From: Limnobacter sp.
GTDB taxonomy: Bacteria; Pseudomonadota; Gammaproteobacteria; Burkholderiales; Burkholderiaceae_B
Reading direction: 5' to 3'
Assembly (NCBI GenBank): GCA_012032215.1
Contig: JAAURO010000070.1
Span: 1-7,631 of the forward strand
DNA length: 7,631 bases
Shown: piece by piece, positions 1 to 6,471 of the stretch
Numbering within the stretch: position 1 is the first letter of the stretch
Layout of the letters: every line of letters begins with the position of its first letter
Translations under genes and position numbers: made by a program
Notes under the pieces: model-generated
The model's input: the letters and a program-made list of their open reading frames with translations, nothing else
The model's database searches: none
What the model was told of the DNA's origin: nothing

Positions 1-77
1 GACGTTACTTTTAAAAAAGGCTGTTTAAGGTGCATCTGCCAACACAAAGCATTGCCGCCTGCAAAACCCGTATCCGC

Positions 78-573
78 CTACCCGGTCTTGCGCAAACTGC
101 CAGCCGCCACCGGCACGACCACTGGGCGGCTCAGCATTTCTATCAACACCAGGGCGCGGCATTCGCCATCGGCCATGTGGTAGACGCCCTCAATGCCAGC
201 AAAAGGACCTTGGGTCATCTGGACAATTTCACCGGGCTTGAACAGTTGTTCCGGCTGGGTCTGCAAGGCTGCCTCGTGCGCCTGCAGCAACTCCACCAAC
301 TGGTCATCCACCCGCGCGGCTGATCGCCAAACCGCACCAGGCGGCTTACACCGCGCGTAGAGCGTATGGGCGCCCAGCTTTTGGCATCGTGGCCCAGGCC
401 CAGGCGAATAAATAGATAGCGCGGAAAAAGCGCCTCTTCGGCCAGCACCAAAGCGCCGCCGCGTATGCGCTCGGCACCAGCGTAGGCAGGTAACATTGGT
501 ACTGCTGTTGTTCCAGATTGAGCAAGGCCAGTTTTTCTTGTCTTGGTTTGGTGTGAACCAGGTACCAACGCAT
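78..573 (-). CDS. RfaH/NusG-like transcription antiterminator (two frameshifts)
   Basis: A specialised NusG paralogue that binds elongating RNA polymerase and suppresses pausing or termination, usually for a long polysaccharide-type operon. The N-terminal NGN domain starts MRWYLVHTKPRQEKLALLNL and continues with IRGG, EEALFPRYLFIRL and STRGVSRLVRFGD. The C-terminal KOW segment includes FKPGEIVQMTQGPFAGIEGV. The corrected length is about 165 residues, and E. coli RfaH has 162. ATG at 573 has a GGGAG ribosome site six bases upstream. Two one-base deletions are needed: one near 474-482 (between YLPTL and AERIRGG) and one near 320 (a missing C in the doublet, giving DQPARVDDQ). It is the last gene in the window and has its own promoter-like sequence, so its regulated operon probably lies beyond the left edge. 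The family is clear. Whether it is an RfaH orthologue or another NusG paralogue such as LoaP or ActX is not decided. Confidence 0.85.
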
Positions 574-603
574 TGTTTGCTCCCAGATAACCCTGAAGTT
601 AAA

Positions 604-633
604 ATTGTACCCAGTTCGAGCTAGAATTCACAA
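604..633 (-). promoter_or_regulatory. Candidate sigma-70 promoter for the RfaH-like gene
   Basis: On the minus strand a TTGTGA box at 633-628 (4/6 to the -35 consensus) is followed after 18 bases by TACAAT at 609-604 (5/6 to the -10 consensus). It lies 30 bases upstream of the ATG at 573. The 161-base gap between the CDF gene and this gene otherwise holds only a G-rich tract (RC of 683-698) and no convincing terminator. Confidence 0.5.
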
Positions 634-734
634 CCACCGACTTGAAAACAACCCACCCAAACAGGGTAAATGCAGCAATCTACCCCCTAAGCCCCCCCGC
701 TTGTTGAAGACACCACACTGAATTCGCTGTCTGC

Positions 735-1373
735 TTAATTGCCAACCTTGAAATTGTGGGCCTTGAGTTCGTGCAACGATTGCCTGACCACCGACTGACT
801 GGCATGTAAAGCCAGGCCCGCCATAATGGCTGCCACGGCAATGTCCGGGTAAACGGTTTGTGTGCCAAACACACCCAAGGCTGCGGCCAGAACCGCCAGG
901 TTGCCCAGTGCATCGTTGCGGCTGCACAGCCACACGGCGCGCATATTGGCATCGCCTTGCCGAAAAGCATACAGCAACACCGCCACACCCAGATTAACTG
1001 CAAAAGCCAGCAGTGCAACACCGCCCATGGCATACGGATTGGGCACCGTGCCACCCAGCAGGCCTGCTCCCGTTTGCCACAACACCCACAAACCAAACAG
1101 ACCCATGGACAGCCCCTTGATCAACGCCACCCGGCTTTGCCACACCACTGCCATGCTTAAAAACGGCCAGCGACAATCCGTAGTTGACTGCATCGCCCGC
1201 AAAATCAACGGCATCGGCCAGCAAAGCCACCGAACCCGACCACACACTCCCCGACACCTCCACAAAAACATCAAAGCATTCAGTACCAAAGCTATCCAAA
1301 GCGCACGGCGAAACCGCGGTGAACGGGCTAAAGTGGCGTTGTCTTTGGCGTGATTGTGGCAAGCATGGCCCAT
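735..1373 (-). CDS. Short cation diffusion facilitator (CDF) metal transporter (two frameshifts)
   Basis: An inner-membrane divalent-cation/proton antiporter of the CDF family. The corrected protein is 212 residues: a Cys/His-rich start (MGHACHNH), then hydrophobic segments at roughly 23-40, 45-70, 82-100, 115-137, 148-170 and 177-195. The TM2 metal site is visible as D57 and D61 in ALLADAVDFAGDAVNY. TM5 carries CSRNDALGN, so the aspartate is D154 but the usual partner histidine is Cys150. It stops just after TM6 and lacks the roughly 80-100 residue cytoplasmic C-terminal domain of typical CDFs. ATG at 1373 follows a GGAG ribosome site. Two homopolymer indels compensate each other: one base missing in the A5 run at 1264-1268 (restoring MFFVEVSGS) and one extra in the A5 run at 1159-1163 (restoring LAVLSMAVV). 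The substrate cannot be named from sequence. It lies 67 bases downstream of the receiver-like gene and may be cotranscribed with it. Confidence 0.82.
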   Translation of the reverse strand: MGHACHNHAKDNATLARSPRFRRALWIALVLNALMFLWRCRGVCGRVRWLCWPMPLILRAMQSTTDCRWPFLSMAVVWQSRVALIKGLSMGLFGLWVLWQTGAGLLGGTVPNPYAMGGVALLAFAVNLGVAVLLYAFRQGDANMRAVWLCSRNDALGNLAVLAAALGVFGTQTVYPDIAVAAIMAGLALHASQSVVRQSLHELKAHNFKVGN

Positions 1374-1440
1374 AAAAACTCCGTGTGATGTAGCAGTGAG
1401 GTGGCACAGTGCAGCCACTGGCTTTCAGTGTAACATCCGC

Positions 1441-1817
1441 TCAAACACTGGCCTTTTTACCCGCGACCACAGCCCTGGCAATCACAGGCACCATTTCCCT
1501 ACCGCTCACAGGGTGGTGCAAGCCCGCATGCATGCCCAGCGCACTGAGCACCCTGGGTTCGACAAGCCCAGCCCCCTCGGTGACAAGCACAAGGCCAGTT
1601 TCTGGAAAAGTGGTCTGGAAATACAGCAGGGCCTTGGAATGGCTTACCAGGCTTTGCGCCACCAGCACACCCCGGGCGGCTTGAGAGCTGCCAGCGCTTG
1701 GGCAGCCTCCAGATTTTCGCAGCCTGAAACCTGTACAAACAGATTGCATTCACGCAGCTCGCGCACCAGGCAGTTGCAGATGTTGGGTTGCGGATGTGCC
1801 ACCAAAACAGAGGTCAT
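1441..1817 (-). CDS. Stand-alone degenerate receiver (pseudo-receiver) protein (one frameshift)
   Basis: The corrected 125-residue protein has the length and pattern of one CheY-like receiver domain: an opening MTSVLVAHPQPNI where receivers have ILVVDDEPxI, amphipathic VRELREC, a third strand GVLVAQ, a fourth strand LVLVTEG, and ALGMHAGLHHPVSGREMVPVIARAV matching the ALxAGAxxYLxKPV end. The phosphorylation chemistry is missing: the acidic pair is H8/P9, the phosphoacceptor Asp is Q55 and the conserved Lys is H102. T80 and the cis-Pro position P103 are kept. It therefore probably signals by protein contact rather than phosphorylation. ATG at 1817 is preceded by GGAG at a good distance. One base is missing in the C4 run at 1670-1673. 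It follows two ParA genes; CpaE/TadZ proteins fuse a similar domain to a ParA-like ATPase, which suggests (inference) a split version. The fold assignment is by eye and moderately sure. Confidence 0.62.
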
Positions 1818-1909
1818 TGCCTTTCGCTCCAAAAACCAAACGAAGCAGCCTGTTAAAAGCAGCCCCTGTTATTCGATTTTTTGTACGGTGAAAGGGTAAA
1901 AGCAAATTC

Positions 1910-1938
1910 GGTGCCAAGCACCAGCCCCATTTTGGTGC
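1910..1938 (-). repeat. Overlapping, mutually exclusive small hairpins after the proximal ParA gene
   Basis: On the plus strand GGTGC (1910-1914) can pair with GCACC (1918-1922), while GCACCA (1918-1923) can instead pair with TGGTGC (1933-1938). The shared central arm makes the two hairpins alternatives. They lie just past the stop at 1947, in the 129-base gap before the receiver-like gene. There is no strong U-tract on the minus-strand transcript, so this is not a clear terminator. The rest of the gap shows nothing I can name. Confidence 0.35.
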
Positions 1939-1946
1939 AACGTAAT

Positions 1947-2573
1947 TTATGCCCTGCGCAACAAAGAGCGCACGTTTTTCCAGAGGGCATCTATTTCGAA
2001 AGCAGCCTTGCCATTGGGCGCGAACTCGGAAACGCCTAAGCCCAAGCCGGCACTGACCACAAAATCGTTGCGCTCATGAACAATGGTGGCACACACCGAA
2101 CCGGTTTTACGCAGTTGGTCGAACACCAGATCGGGCGTTTTGCTAAACACGGAAGCACCATTAATGACCCAGGCCACCTTGGATTCGGCATCCAGGGCCC
2201 ACTCCAGCGTGCTGGTGGCACTATGGATATCCAAAGGGCTGGGCTTGGTGGGAATCAGCACCAGATCGGCATCGGCCATGGCATCGCGCAACCATTTTTT
2301 GTCGGCTGGCGGAAAATCGAGAAAAGCGTAATCCACACCCTCTTGTTCCAGCCTGGCAAGCGCGCCAGCCAGCCCGCTTTCTGCGCGAACCTTACGCACT
2401 TCCGGGAAAGGCTCGCTACGCAAAGACTGCCAGAACGTGGCGGACCCCTGCGGGTCGGCATCCAGAACAACCACCCGGCTTTTACCGCCCGCGCTGGCTT
2501 GCGTAGCCAGATTAACAGTCAAGGTGGTTTTACCCGCACCGCCTTTGCGGCTGGTTACAATGATCGTTTTCAT
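1947..2573 (-). CDS. ParA/MinD-type ATPase (208 aa, intact)
   Basis: A ParA-superfamily P-loop ATPase that cycles between an ATP-bound dimer and a monomer to position DNA, protein clusters or organelles. It reads open over 208 residues. The deviant Walker A motif is KGGAGKTT (10-17) with the signature lysine K10; Walker A-prime is VVLDADPQGS (35-44) and Walker B is AFLDFPP (83-89). The C-terminal half has the IPTKPSPLDI and VINGA strands typical of the family. At 208 residues it is compact and has no DNA-binding N-terminal extension, like the orphan ParAs that position protein clusters (PpfA, ParC, VirC1 types). Its ATG at 2573 is 25 bases after the stop of the other ParA gene, so the two are almost certainly cotranscribed. 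The ribosome site is weak (GCGGAA). No ParB or parS candidate is visible, so chromosome segregation is not supported. The cargo is unknown. Confidence 0.9.
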   Translation of the reverse strand: MKTIIVTSRKGGAGKTTLTVNLATQASAGGKSRVVVLDADPQGSATFWQSLRSEPFPEVRKVRAESGLAGALARLEQEGVDYAFLDFPPADKKWLRDAMADADLVLIPTKPSPLDIHSATSTLEWALDAESKVAWVINGASVFSKTPDLVFDQLRKTGSVCATIVHERNDFVVSAGLGLGVSEFAPNGKAAFEIDALWKNVRSLLRRA

Positions 2574-2598
2574 GTTTTGATTCCGCTTTTTCTACTAT

Positions 2599-3391
2599 TC
2601 AGGCTGCCTTGCGCCCGGCCTTGGTCAGCTGTTTTTTAAGCTCGTCATCGAGAGCAAGAAACTCCAGAGTGACTTTGTGCCTGGGCATAAAATGAATCAT
2701 AGGGCTGTTGGCCTGGTGGCTTTCACGAATTTTAACCGAAGCCGACAACGCCGCATTCAGGACAGGAAGCCCTTCAGCCCGCAGCTCTTCAACCAGCCTT
2801 TGGGGCAGGCTTGCGCGAGGCTGAAACTGGTTCACCACAATGCCCTCCACCTCAAGGTGCGGGTTGTGGTCGGCCCGGATTTCATTCAGTGTATCCAGCA
2901 GGTTGTAAAGCGCCCGGCGGGAAAAGTCATCGCAATCGAAGGGAATCAGCACCGTGTCGGCGGCAATCAGGGCCGATCGGGAAAAGAAGTTCAGGGCTGG
3001 AGGAGTGTCCATGTAAATGCGGTCGTAGGTGTCGCCAAGCTCTTCGAGCACCTCGCGTAACTTGAAAATCTTGTAGCGGGATTCCAGCTTGCCCTGCAGC
3101 TCTTCCAGCGTGGGATGGCTTGCAAGCACATCCAGATTCCCGAATGCCGAAGACACAATGAAATTCCTGGGGCTGACGCGGACGAATTTTAAAATTACAG
3201 GGCTTGATCAAAAAATCAGCCAGCGACACGTCGGGCTTTTCATCGCCCAGCAAATACTGAGTACTGTTTCCTTGGGGGTCCAGATCGATGAGCAGGGTTT
3301 TAAGCCCCTGGTGGGCAGCAATGGCTGCCAGATTTGCTGAAATGGTGGATTTACCCACCCCGCCCTTCTGATTAAATACCACTCGCCGCAT
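2599..3391 (-). CDS. ParA-family ATPase (263 aa after one frameshift correction)
   Basis: A second, longer ParA-family ATPase. The N-terminus [20 protein letters not shown] holds a deviant Walker A (K9-GGVGKST), then [12 protein letters not shown] (33-44). The Walker B region is [14 protein letters not shown] (123-136), followed by [37 protein letters not shown] and [16 protein letters not shown]. This matches a ParA subfamily I know from pseudomonads and related bacteria, where function is not firmly assigned. ATG at 3391 has a good AAGGAG site seven bases upstream. One extra base in the A3 run at 3161-3163 breaks the frame; removing it gives [18 protein letters not shown]. Residues around 60-66 look off-family and may hide a compensated indel pair. 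It leads the ParA/ParA/receiver group and follows pstB after 120 bases, with a repeat and a candidate promoter in that gap. Confidence 0.87.
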
Positions 3392-3411
3392 TTGCCACTC
3401 CTTTCCGAGGA

Positions 3412-3449
3412 AATTGTTGACCTGCACTGAAATTATTAACCTGCACTGA
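3412..3449 (-). repeat. Two tandem 19-bp direct repeats upstream of the 263-aa ParA gene
   Basis: Plus-strand unit 1 (3412-3430) is AATTGTTGACCTGCACTGA and unit 2 (3431-3449) is AATTATTAACCTGCACTGA. They are directly adjacent and agree at 17 of 19 positions, both differences being G/A. They sit 20 bases upstream of the start codon and overlap the candidate promoter, which is the position of an operator. Autoregulation by a ParA or binding of an unseen regulator are both possible. Confidence 0.75.
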
Positions 3450-3458
3450 TTGTGCCAG
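3442..3458 (-). promoter_or_regulatory. Candidate sigma-54 (-24/-12) promoter
   Basis: The minus strand reads CTGGCACAATCAGTGCA, close to YTGGCACGRNNNTTGCW. The -24 GG and -12 GC are present with exactly 12 bases between them; the mismatches are A for the G after TGGCAC and G for the first T of TTGC. Transcription would start inside the upstream 19-bp repeat unit, about 40 bases before the ATG at 3391. A short motif of this kind can occur by chance, and no enhancer site is identified. Confidence 0.4.
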
Positions 3459-3511
3459 AGCCTGAACCAAAGTGGCAAACAATTTTGGCTCGCCCCAAGC
3501 CCTCGTTCTAT

Positions 3512-4315
3512 TTAGCCAAACCTGCCTGTAATGTAATCTTCAGTAGCCTGCTTTTTAGGCTTCAGGAAAATTTGATCGGTTACACCAAATTCAATCAGTT
3601 CACCAATGTACATGTAAGCCGTAAAATCAGACACACGCGCAGCCTGTTGCATGTTGTGCGTCACTATCAGGATAGTGAGTTTTTTCTTGAGCTCGGCCAC
3701 CAGCTCTTCAATGTGGGCAGTGGCTATGGGGTCTAGCGCCGAGGTGGGTTCATCGAACAATAGCACTTCGGGGTCGGTAGCTAGGCAACGTGCAATACAC
3801 AGGCGCTGCTGCTGCCCACCAGAAAGGGCAAATGCCTGATCGTTCAGGCGGTCTTTCACCTCTTCCCACAGGGCCGCGCCTCGCAGCGCGCTTTCTACCC
3901 GGTCCTGAATCAGGGCCTTGGATTTTTCGCCCCGCAAGCGCAGTCCATAAGCCACGTTCTCAAAAATAGACTTCGGAAACGGGTTCGGTTTTTGAAACAC
4001 CATGCCAATGCGCATGCGCACCTCGATAGGGTCTACCTCTTTGTCGAAAATATTCGTGTTGTCGGGCTGAAGCAGGATATTGCCTTCGTAGCGGTTGCCC
4101 GGGTAAAGATCGTGCATCCGGTTAAAGGATCGCAAAAAGGTGGATTTGCCACAACCAGAAGGCCCAATCAGCGCAGTTACCTTGTTTTCGTACACAGGCA
4201 TGCTCACCTTCTTGATGGCCTGAAACTCCCCGTAGTAAAAACTGAATTCACGGGCCTCTGCCTTGGCTCGCAGTAAAGCAGTTTCTTTTACTCTTTCTTC
4301 CAGCGCGTTTTGCAT
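3512..4315 (-). CDS. pstB: Phosphate ABC transporter ATP-binding protein PstB
   Basis: The cytoplasmic ATPase that powers phosphate import through PstC-PstA. It is intact at 267 residues from ATG 4315, chosen because AAGGTGG lies just upstream; an in-frame start at 4360 would add 15 non-conserved residues. Visible motifs: Walker [10 protein letters not shown] (51-59), then the PstB-typical [14 protein letters not shown]-loop Q108 in [17 protein letters not shown] signature LSGGQ (164-168) followed by [11 protein letters not shown]; Walker B LLFDEP (185-190) and TSALDPIAT; switch histidine H220 in [14 protein letters not shown]. The C-terminal GELIEFG and EDYITGRFG are also characteristic. Expression presumably depends on the Pho promoter upstream of pstS. 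It is separated from pstA by 119 bases, longer than usual for this operon. The next gene downstream is a ParA ATPase, not phoU. Confidence 0.97.
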   Translation of the reverse strand: MQNALEERVKETALLRAKAEAREFSFYYGEFQAIKKVSMPVYENKVTALIGPSGCGKSTFLRSFNRMHDLYPGNRYEGNILLQPDNTNIFDKEVDPIEVRMRIGMVFQKPNPFPKSIFENVAYGLRLRGEKSKALIQDRVESALRGAALWEEVKDRLNDQAFALSGGQQQRLCIARCLATDPEVLLFDEPTSALDPIATAHIEELVAELKKKLTILIVTHNMQQAARVSDFTAYMYIGELIEFGVTDQIFLKPKKQATEDYITGRFG

Positions 4316-4434
4316 ATTTTCCCACCTTGTTAATTCATTGCACCAAGCGCCAAGGGCCAAAAACTACCTGCAGCTGCGCTTAATGCTTACTTGTACCTGT
4401 TATTGCCGGCTAACTGCCGAAGGCTTGCCATGCC

Positions 4435-5360
4435 TTACCACTTAATGGTTTTGCGCAGGCGGTAACGAATCCAGATAGCCAGGACATTCATGGCCAGGGT
4501 CATAACCACCAACACAAAACCGGCAGCAGCAGCATTCAGCTGAAAAGCGGCTTGAGGACGCGAAGTCCAGTTGAACATCTGAATGGGCATTACCGTAAAA
4601 CCAGAAGTCAGCCAGTCAAAATTTAAAAACGGAAATTCCATGGAAACCGGTGCTTCTGGCAAAAAAGCAATAAAGGTTAGGGCACCAATGGTAATAACAG
4701 GAGCCGTTTCGCCAATGGCGCGGCTCATGCCAATAATGACACCCGTTAAAATACCCGGCATGGAATACGGCACAATGTGGTCGCGGGTAACCTGCCAGCG
4801 TGTGGCACCCAAGCCGTAAGCGCCTTCGCGAATATGCTGCGGAATGGAACGTATGGCCTCGCGGGTTGCCACAATAACAATCGGTAAAATCAGCAATCCC
4901 AGGGTAAGCCCGGCAGACAACACACTCTGGCCAAACCCGAAGGTGTACACAAACACCCCCAGCGCAAGCAGACCATACACAATAGAAGGCACACCAGCCA
5001 GGTTGGTCACGTTGATTTCAATGATATCGGTCATGACGTTTTTGGGCGCGTATTCTTCCAGGTAGATACCAGCAGAAATACCCAGCGGCACTGCAGCCAG
5101 CGCCGTCACAAACATGACCGACAACGACCCCACCCACGCCGACAAAATGCCCGCCTGTTCAGGTTTTCGGGAAGGGAAATTGGTAAAAAAATCGGGGTTC
5201 AGACGATCCCAGCCGAGTATCGCCATTTCGGCAAACAGGGCAACAAACGTCAGAATACCAATGGCCAGGGCAACCACACCCAAAACAGCAAAAACAATGT
5301 CCCACCTTTTGTTTTTTCAATGAGGTCGCGGGTACCCTGTAAATCAAAACGTCTGGACAT
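4435..5360 (-). CDS. pstA: Phosphate ABC transporter permease PstA (one frameshift)
   Basis: One of the two membrane subunits of the phosphate channel. The corrected protein is 308 residues. It begins MSRRFDLQGTRDLIEKTKRW, with hydrophobic segments near 22-46, 76-100, 122-140, 146-165, 203-230 and 275-298, consistent with six helices. The cytoplasmic EAA loop that docks PstB is REGAYGLGATRWQVTRDHIV (178-197), followed by SRAIGETAPV. ATG at 5360 lies four bases after the pstC stop; an AGGA lies about 11 bases upstream inside the end of pstC, implying coupled translation. One A is missing (plus-strand T4 run at 5307-5310); restoring it joins EKTK to RWDIVFAVLGVVALAIG. From residue 19 to the end the frame is open without further correction. 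Confidence 0.94.
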
Positions 5361-5364
5361 ATGC

Positions 5365-6290
5365 TTAATATTCCTCTCTGTATTTGCGGCGAATAAAGTG
5401 ACCAATCACATTGAAAATGAGCGTGAGCACAAACAGGCTCAGACCCGCTGCAAAAATGGACTGGTAACCGATAGAACCATGCGGCAAATCGCCCAAGGCC
5501 ACCTGCACAATGTAAGCCGAGATGGTTTGACCCTGCTCGGCGGGGTTGGCCGTTAAATTGGGCTGGCCACCAGCGGCCACAGCCACAATCATGGTTTCGC
5601 CCACTGCGCGGGAAATGCCCAGAATATACGCCGACAAAATGCCAGACAAAGCCGCTGGAAACACCACGGTAATCGCCGTTTGAAACCGGGTAGCGCCCAT
5701 GCCGTAAGCGCCCTCGCGCATGGCCATGGGCACGGCGCGCATGGCATCTTCAGACAAGGAACTGATATAAGGAACGATGGCCACACCCATGACCAGACCG
5801 GCACTCAACATATTAAAACCAGGCAATCCCGGAAAAAAATACTGTAACAAAGGCGTAACTGCCACCAGGGCAAAATGCCCATACACAATAGTGGGCACAC
5901 CACCCAACAGTTCCAGAAAGGGCTTAACCGTTTCACGGACTCGGGAACTGGCAAACTCCGAAAGATAAATGGCGATGATTGTGCCTACGGGAATAGCCAC
6001 CAGCAGCGCCACGCCAGAGGTAACCAGGGTAGCCGACAACAAGGGTAAAATGCCAAAGCGCGGGTTGTTGAACATGGGCGCCACATGGTGTCGGTAAAAA
6101 GCTCAGAACTGGAATGTTCTGGAAGAAATGCACCGACTCTGACACCAGCACCCACACAATACCAATGGTGGTAAGCACCGACACACACGCAGCAATAAAC
6201 AGCAGCGACTCTATAAAGCGTCTCTTTGACTTGTTCTCAGTGGTTTTTGGCAAGGCGCTTGCTTACAGGTGAGTCAGCAGGAGAGGACAT
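5365..6290 (-). CDS. pstC: Phosphate ABC transporter permease PstC (three frameshifts)
   Basis: The partner permease of PstA. The corrected protein is 308 residues. It opens with a polar MSSPADSPVSKRLAKTTENK, then TM1 at about 27-50, a periplasmic stretch (ESVHFFQNIPVLSFLTDTMW), and further helices near 84-110, 126-150, 160-178, 207-240 and 275-300. The EAA loop is REGAYGMGATRFQTAITVVF (192-211), followed by SRAVGETMIV. ATG at 6290 is supported by AGGA six bases upstream; the TTG at 6253 only appears to be a start because of the first indel. Three corrections are needed: an extra base in the T5 run at 6243-6247, a missing base in the A5 run at 6096-6100, and a missing C at 6081-6082 (restoring DTMWAPMFNNPRFG). 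All are consistent with sequencing error. The gene ends four bases before pstA. Confidence 0.93.
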
Positions 6291-6300
6291 GGAAGTTCCT

Positions 6301-6317
6301 GACGGCAGGTGGCCGTC
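6301..6317 (-). promoter_or_regulatory. Stem-loop abutting the pstC ribosome binding site
   Basis: On the minus strand GACGGC (6317-6312) pairs perfectly with GCCGTC (6306-6301) around a five-base CACCT loop. Its last base touches the AGGA at 6300-6297 that serves the pstC ATG at 6290. In this position it could block an upstream-entering nuclease or modulate ribosome loading on pstC relative to pstS. The function is inference. Confidence 0.5.
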
Positions 6318-6362
6318 TGCAGCGTGGTTCAAAAGAGCCATAAGTATGCAATATTTCGTGAC

Positions 6363-6401
6363 AAAGCCGGACGAAGTATTACACCGTCCGGCTTTCTTTT
6401 T
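6363..6401 (+). terminator. Strong stem-loop between pstS and pstC, with a U-tract on the plus strand
   Basis: AAAGCCGGACG (6363-6373) and CGTCCGGCTTT (6385-6395) form a perfect 11-bp stem with an 11-base loop. On the plus strand the stem is followed by CTTTTT (6396-6401), a textbook intrinsic terminator. On the minus strand, the direction of the pst operon, the stem is followed by GTCACG, so it would be at most a leaky terminator or an mRNA 3'-end stabiliser for pstS. Such hairpins after binding-protein genes are common in ABC operons and raise the binding protein above the permeases. Confidence 0.75.
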
Positions 6402-6471
6402 ATTGTAAAACCGCCTAAAAACTTCTGTTCACAGTTTCCTGGCAGTTTACGGGCACTTCAGGCAACGGCTT

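Noticed and set aside
43..62. ops-like element just after the RfaH-like gene (minus strand GGCGGCAATGCTTTG)
   Set aside because: Only the GGCGG and TGCTTT pieces match and the spacing is two bases short; too weak without a leader or target gene.
683..698. C5 and C7 runs as a phase-variable tract
   Set aside because: They lie outside any coding frame or promoter spacer, and run lengths in this sequence are unreliable.
862..1353. Plus-strand open frame of 163 codons
   Set aside because: Antisense shadow of the CDF transporter gene, with a basic, low-complexity translation and no family signal.
1354..1899. Long plus-strand open frame of 181 codons over the receiver gene
   Set aside because: It is antisense to a gene with a recognisable fold, lacks a ribosome site and has a low-complexity, His/Thr/Arg-rich translation resembling no family.
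2076..2639. Plus-strand open frame of 187 codons
   Set aside because: It lies antisense to a clear ParA ATPase; openness is explained by the codon bias of the real gene.
3480..3505. Terminator after pstB
   Set aside because: The GGCT/AGCC stem is only four or five pairs and is followed by AAAATTG rather than a U-tract on the operon strand.
3512..4360. Upstream start for pstB at 4360
   Set aside because: It would add 15 residues with no PstB similarity; the ATG at 4315 has the proper ribosome site.
6253..6253. TTG start for pstC
   Set aside because: It arises only because of the indel at 6243-6247; the ATG at 6290 with AGGA upstream is clearly better.
5365..6290. Programmed ribosomal frameshifting in pstC and other genes
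   Set aside because: Three shifts in one gene and similar breaks in six others, with both gains and losses and no conserved slippery site plus structure, point to data error.
6345..6364. Second Pho box before pstC (TTGTCAC at 6364-6358)
   Set aside because: Only one half-site fits; the next 7-mer, TATTGCA, is poor, and the half-site overlaps the hairpin arm.
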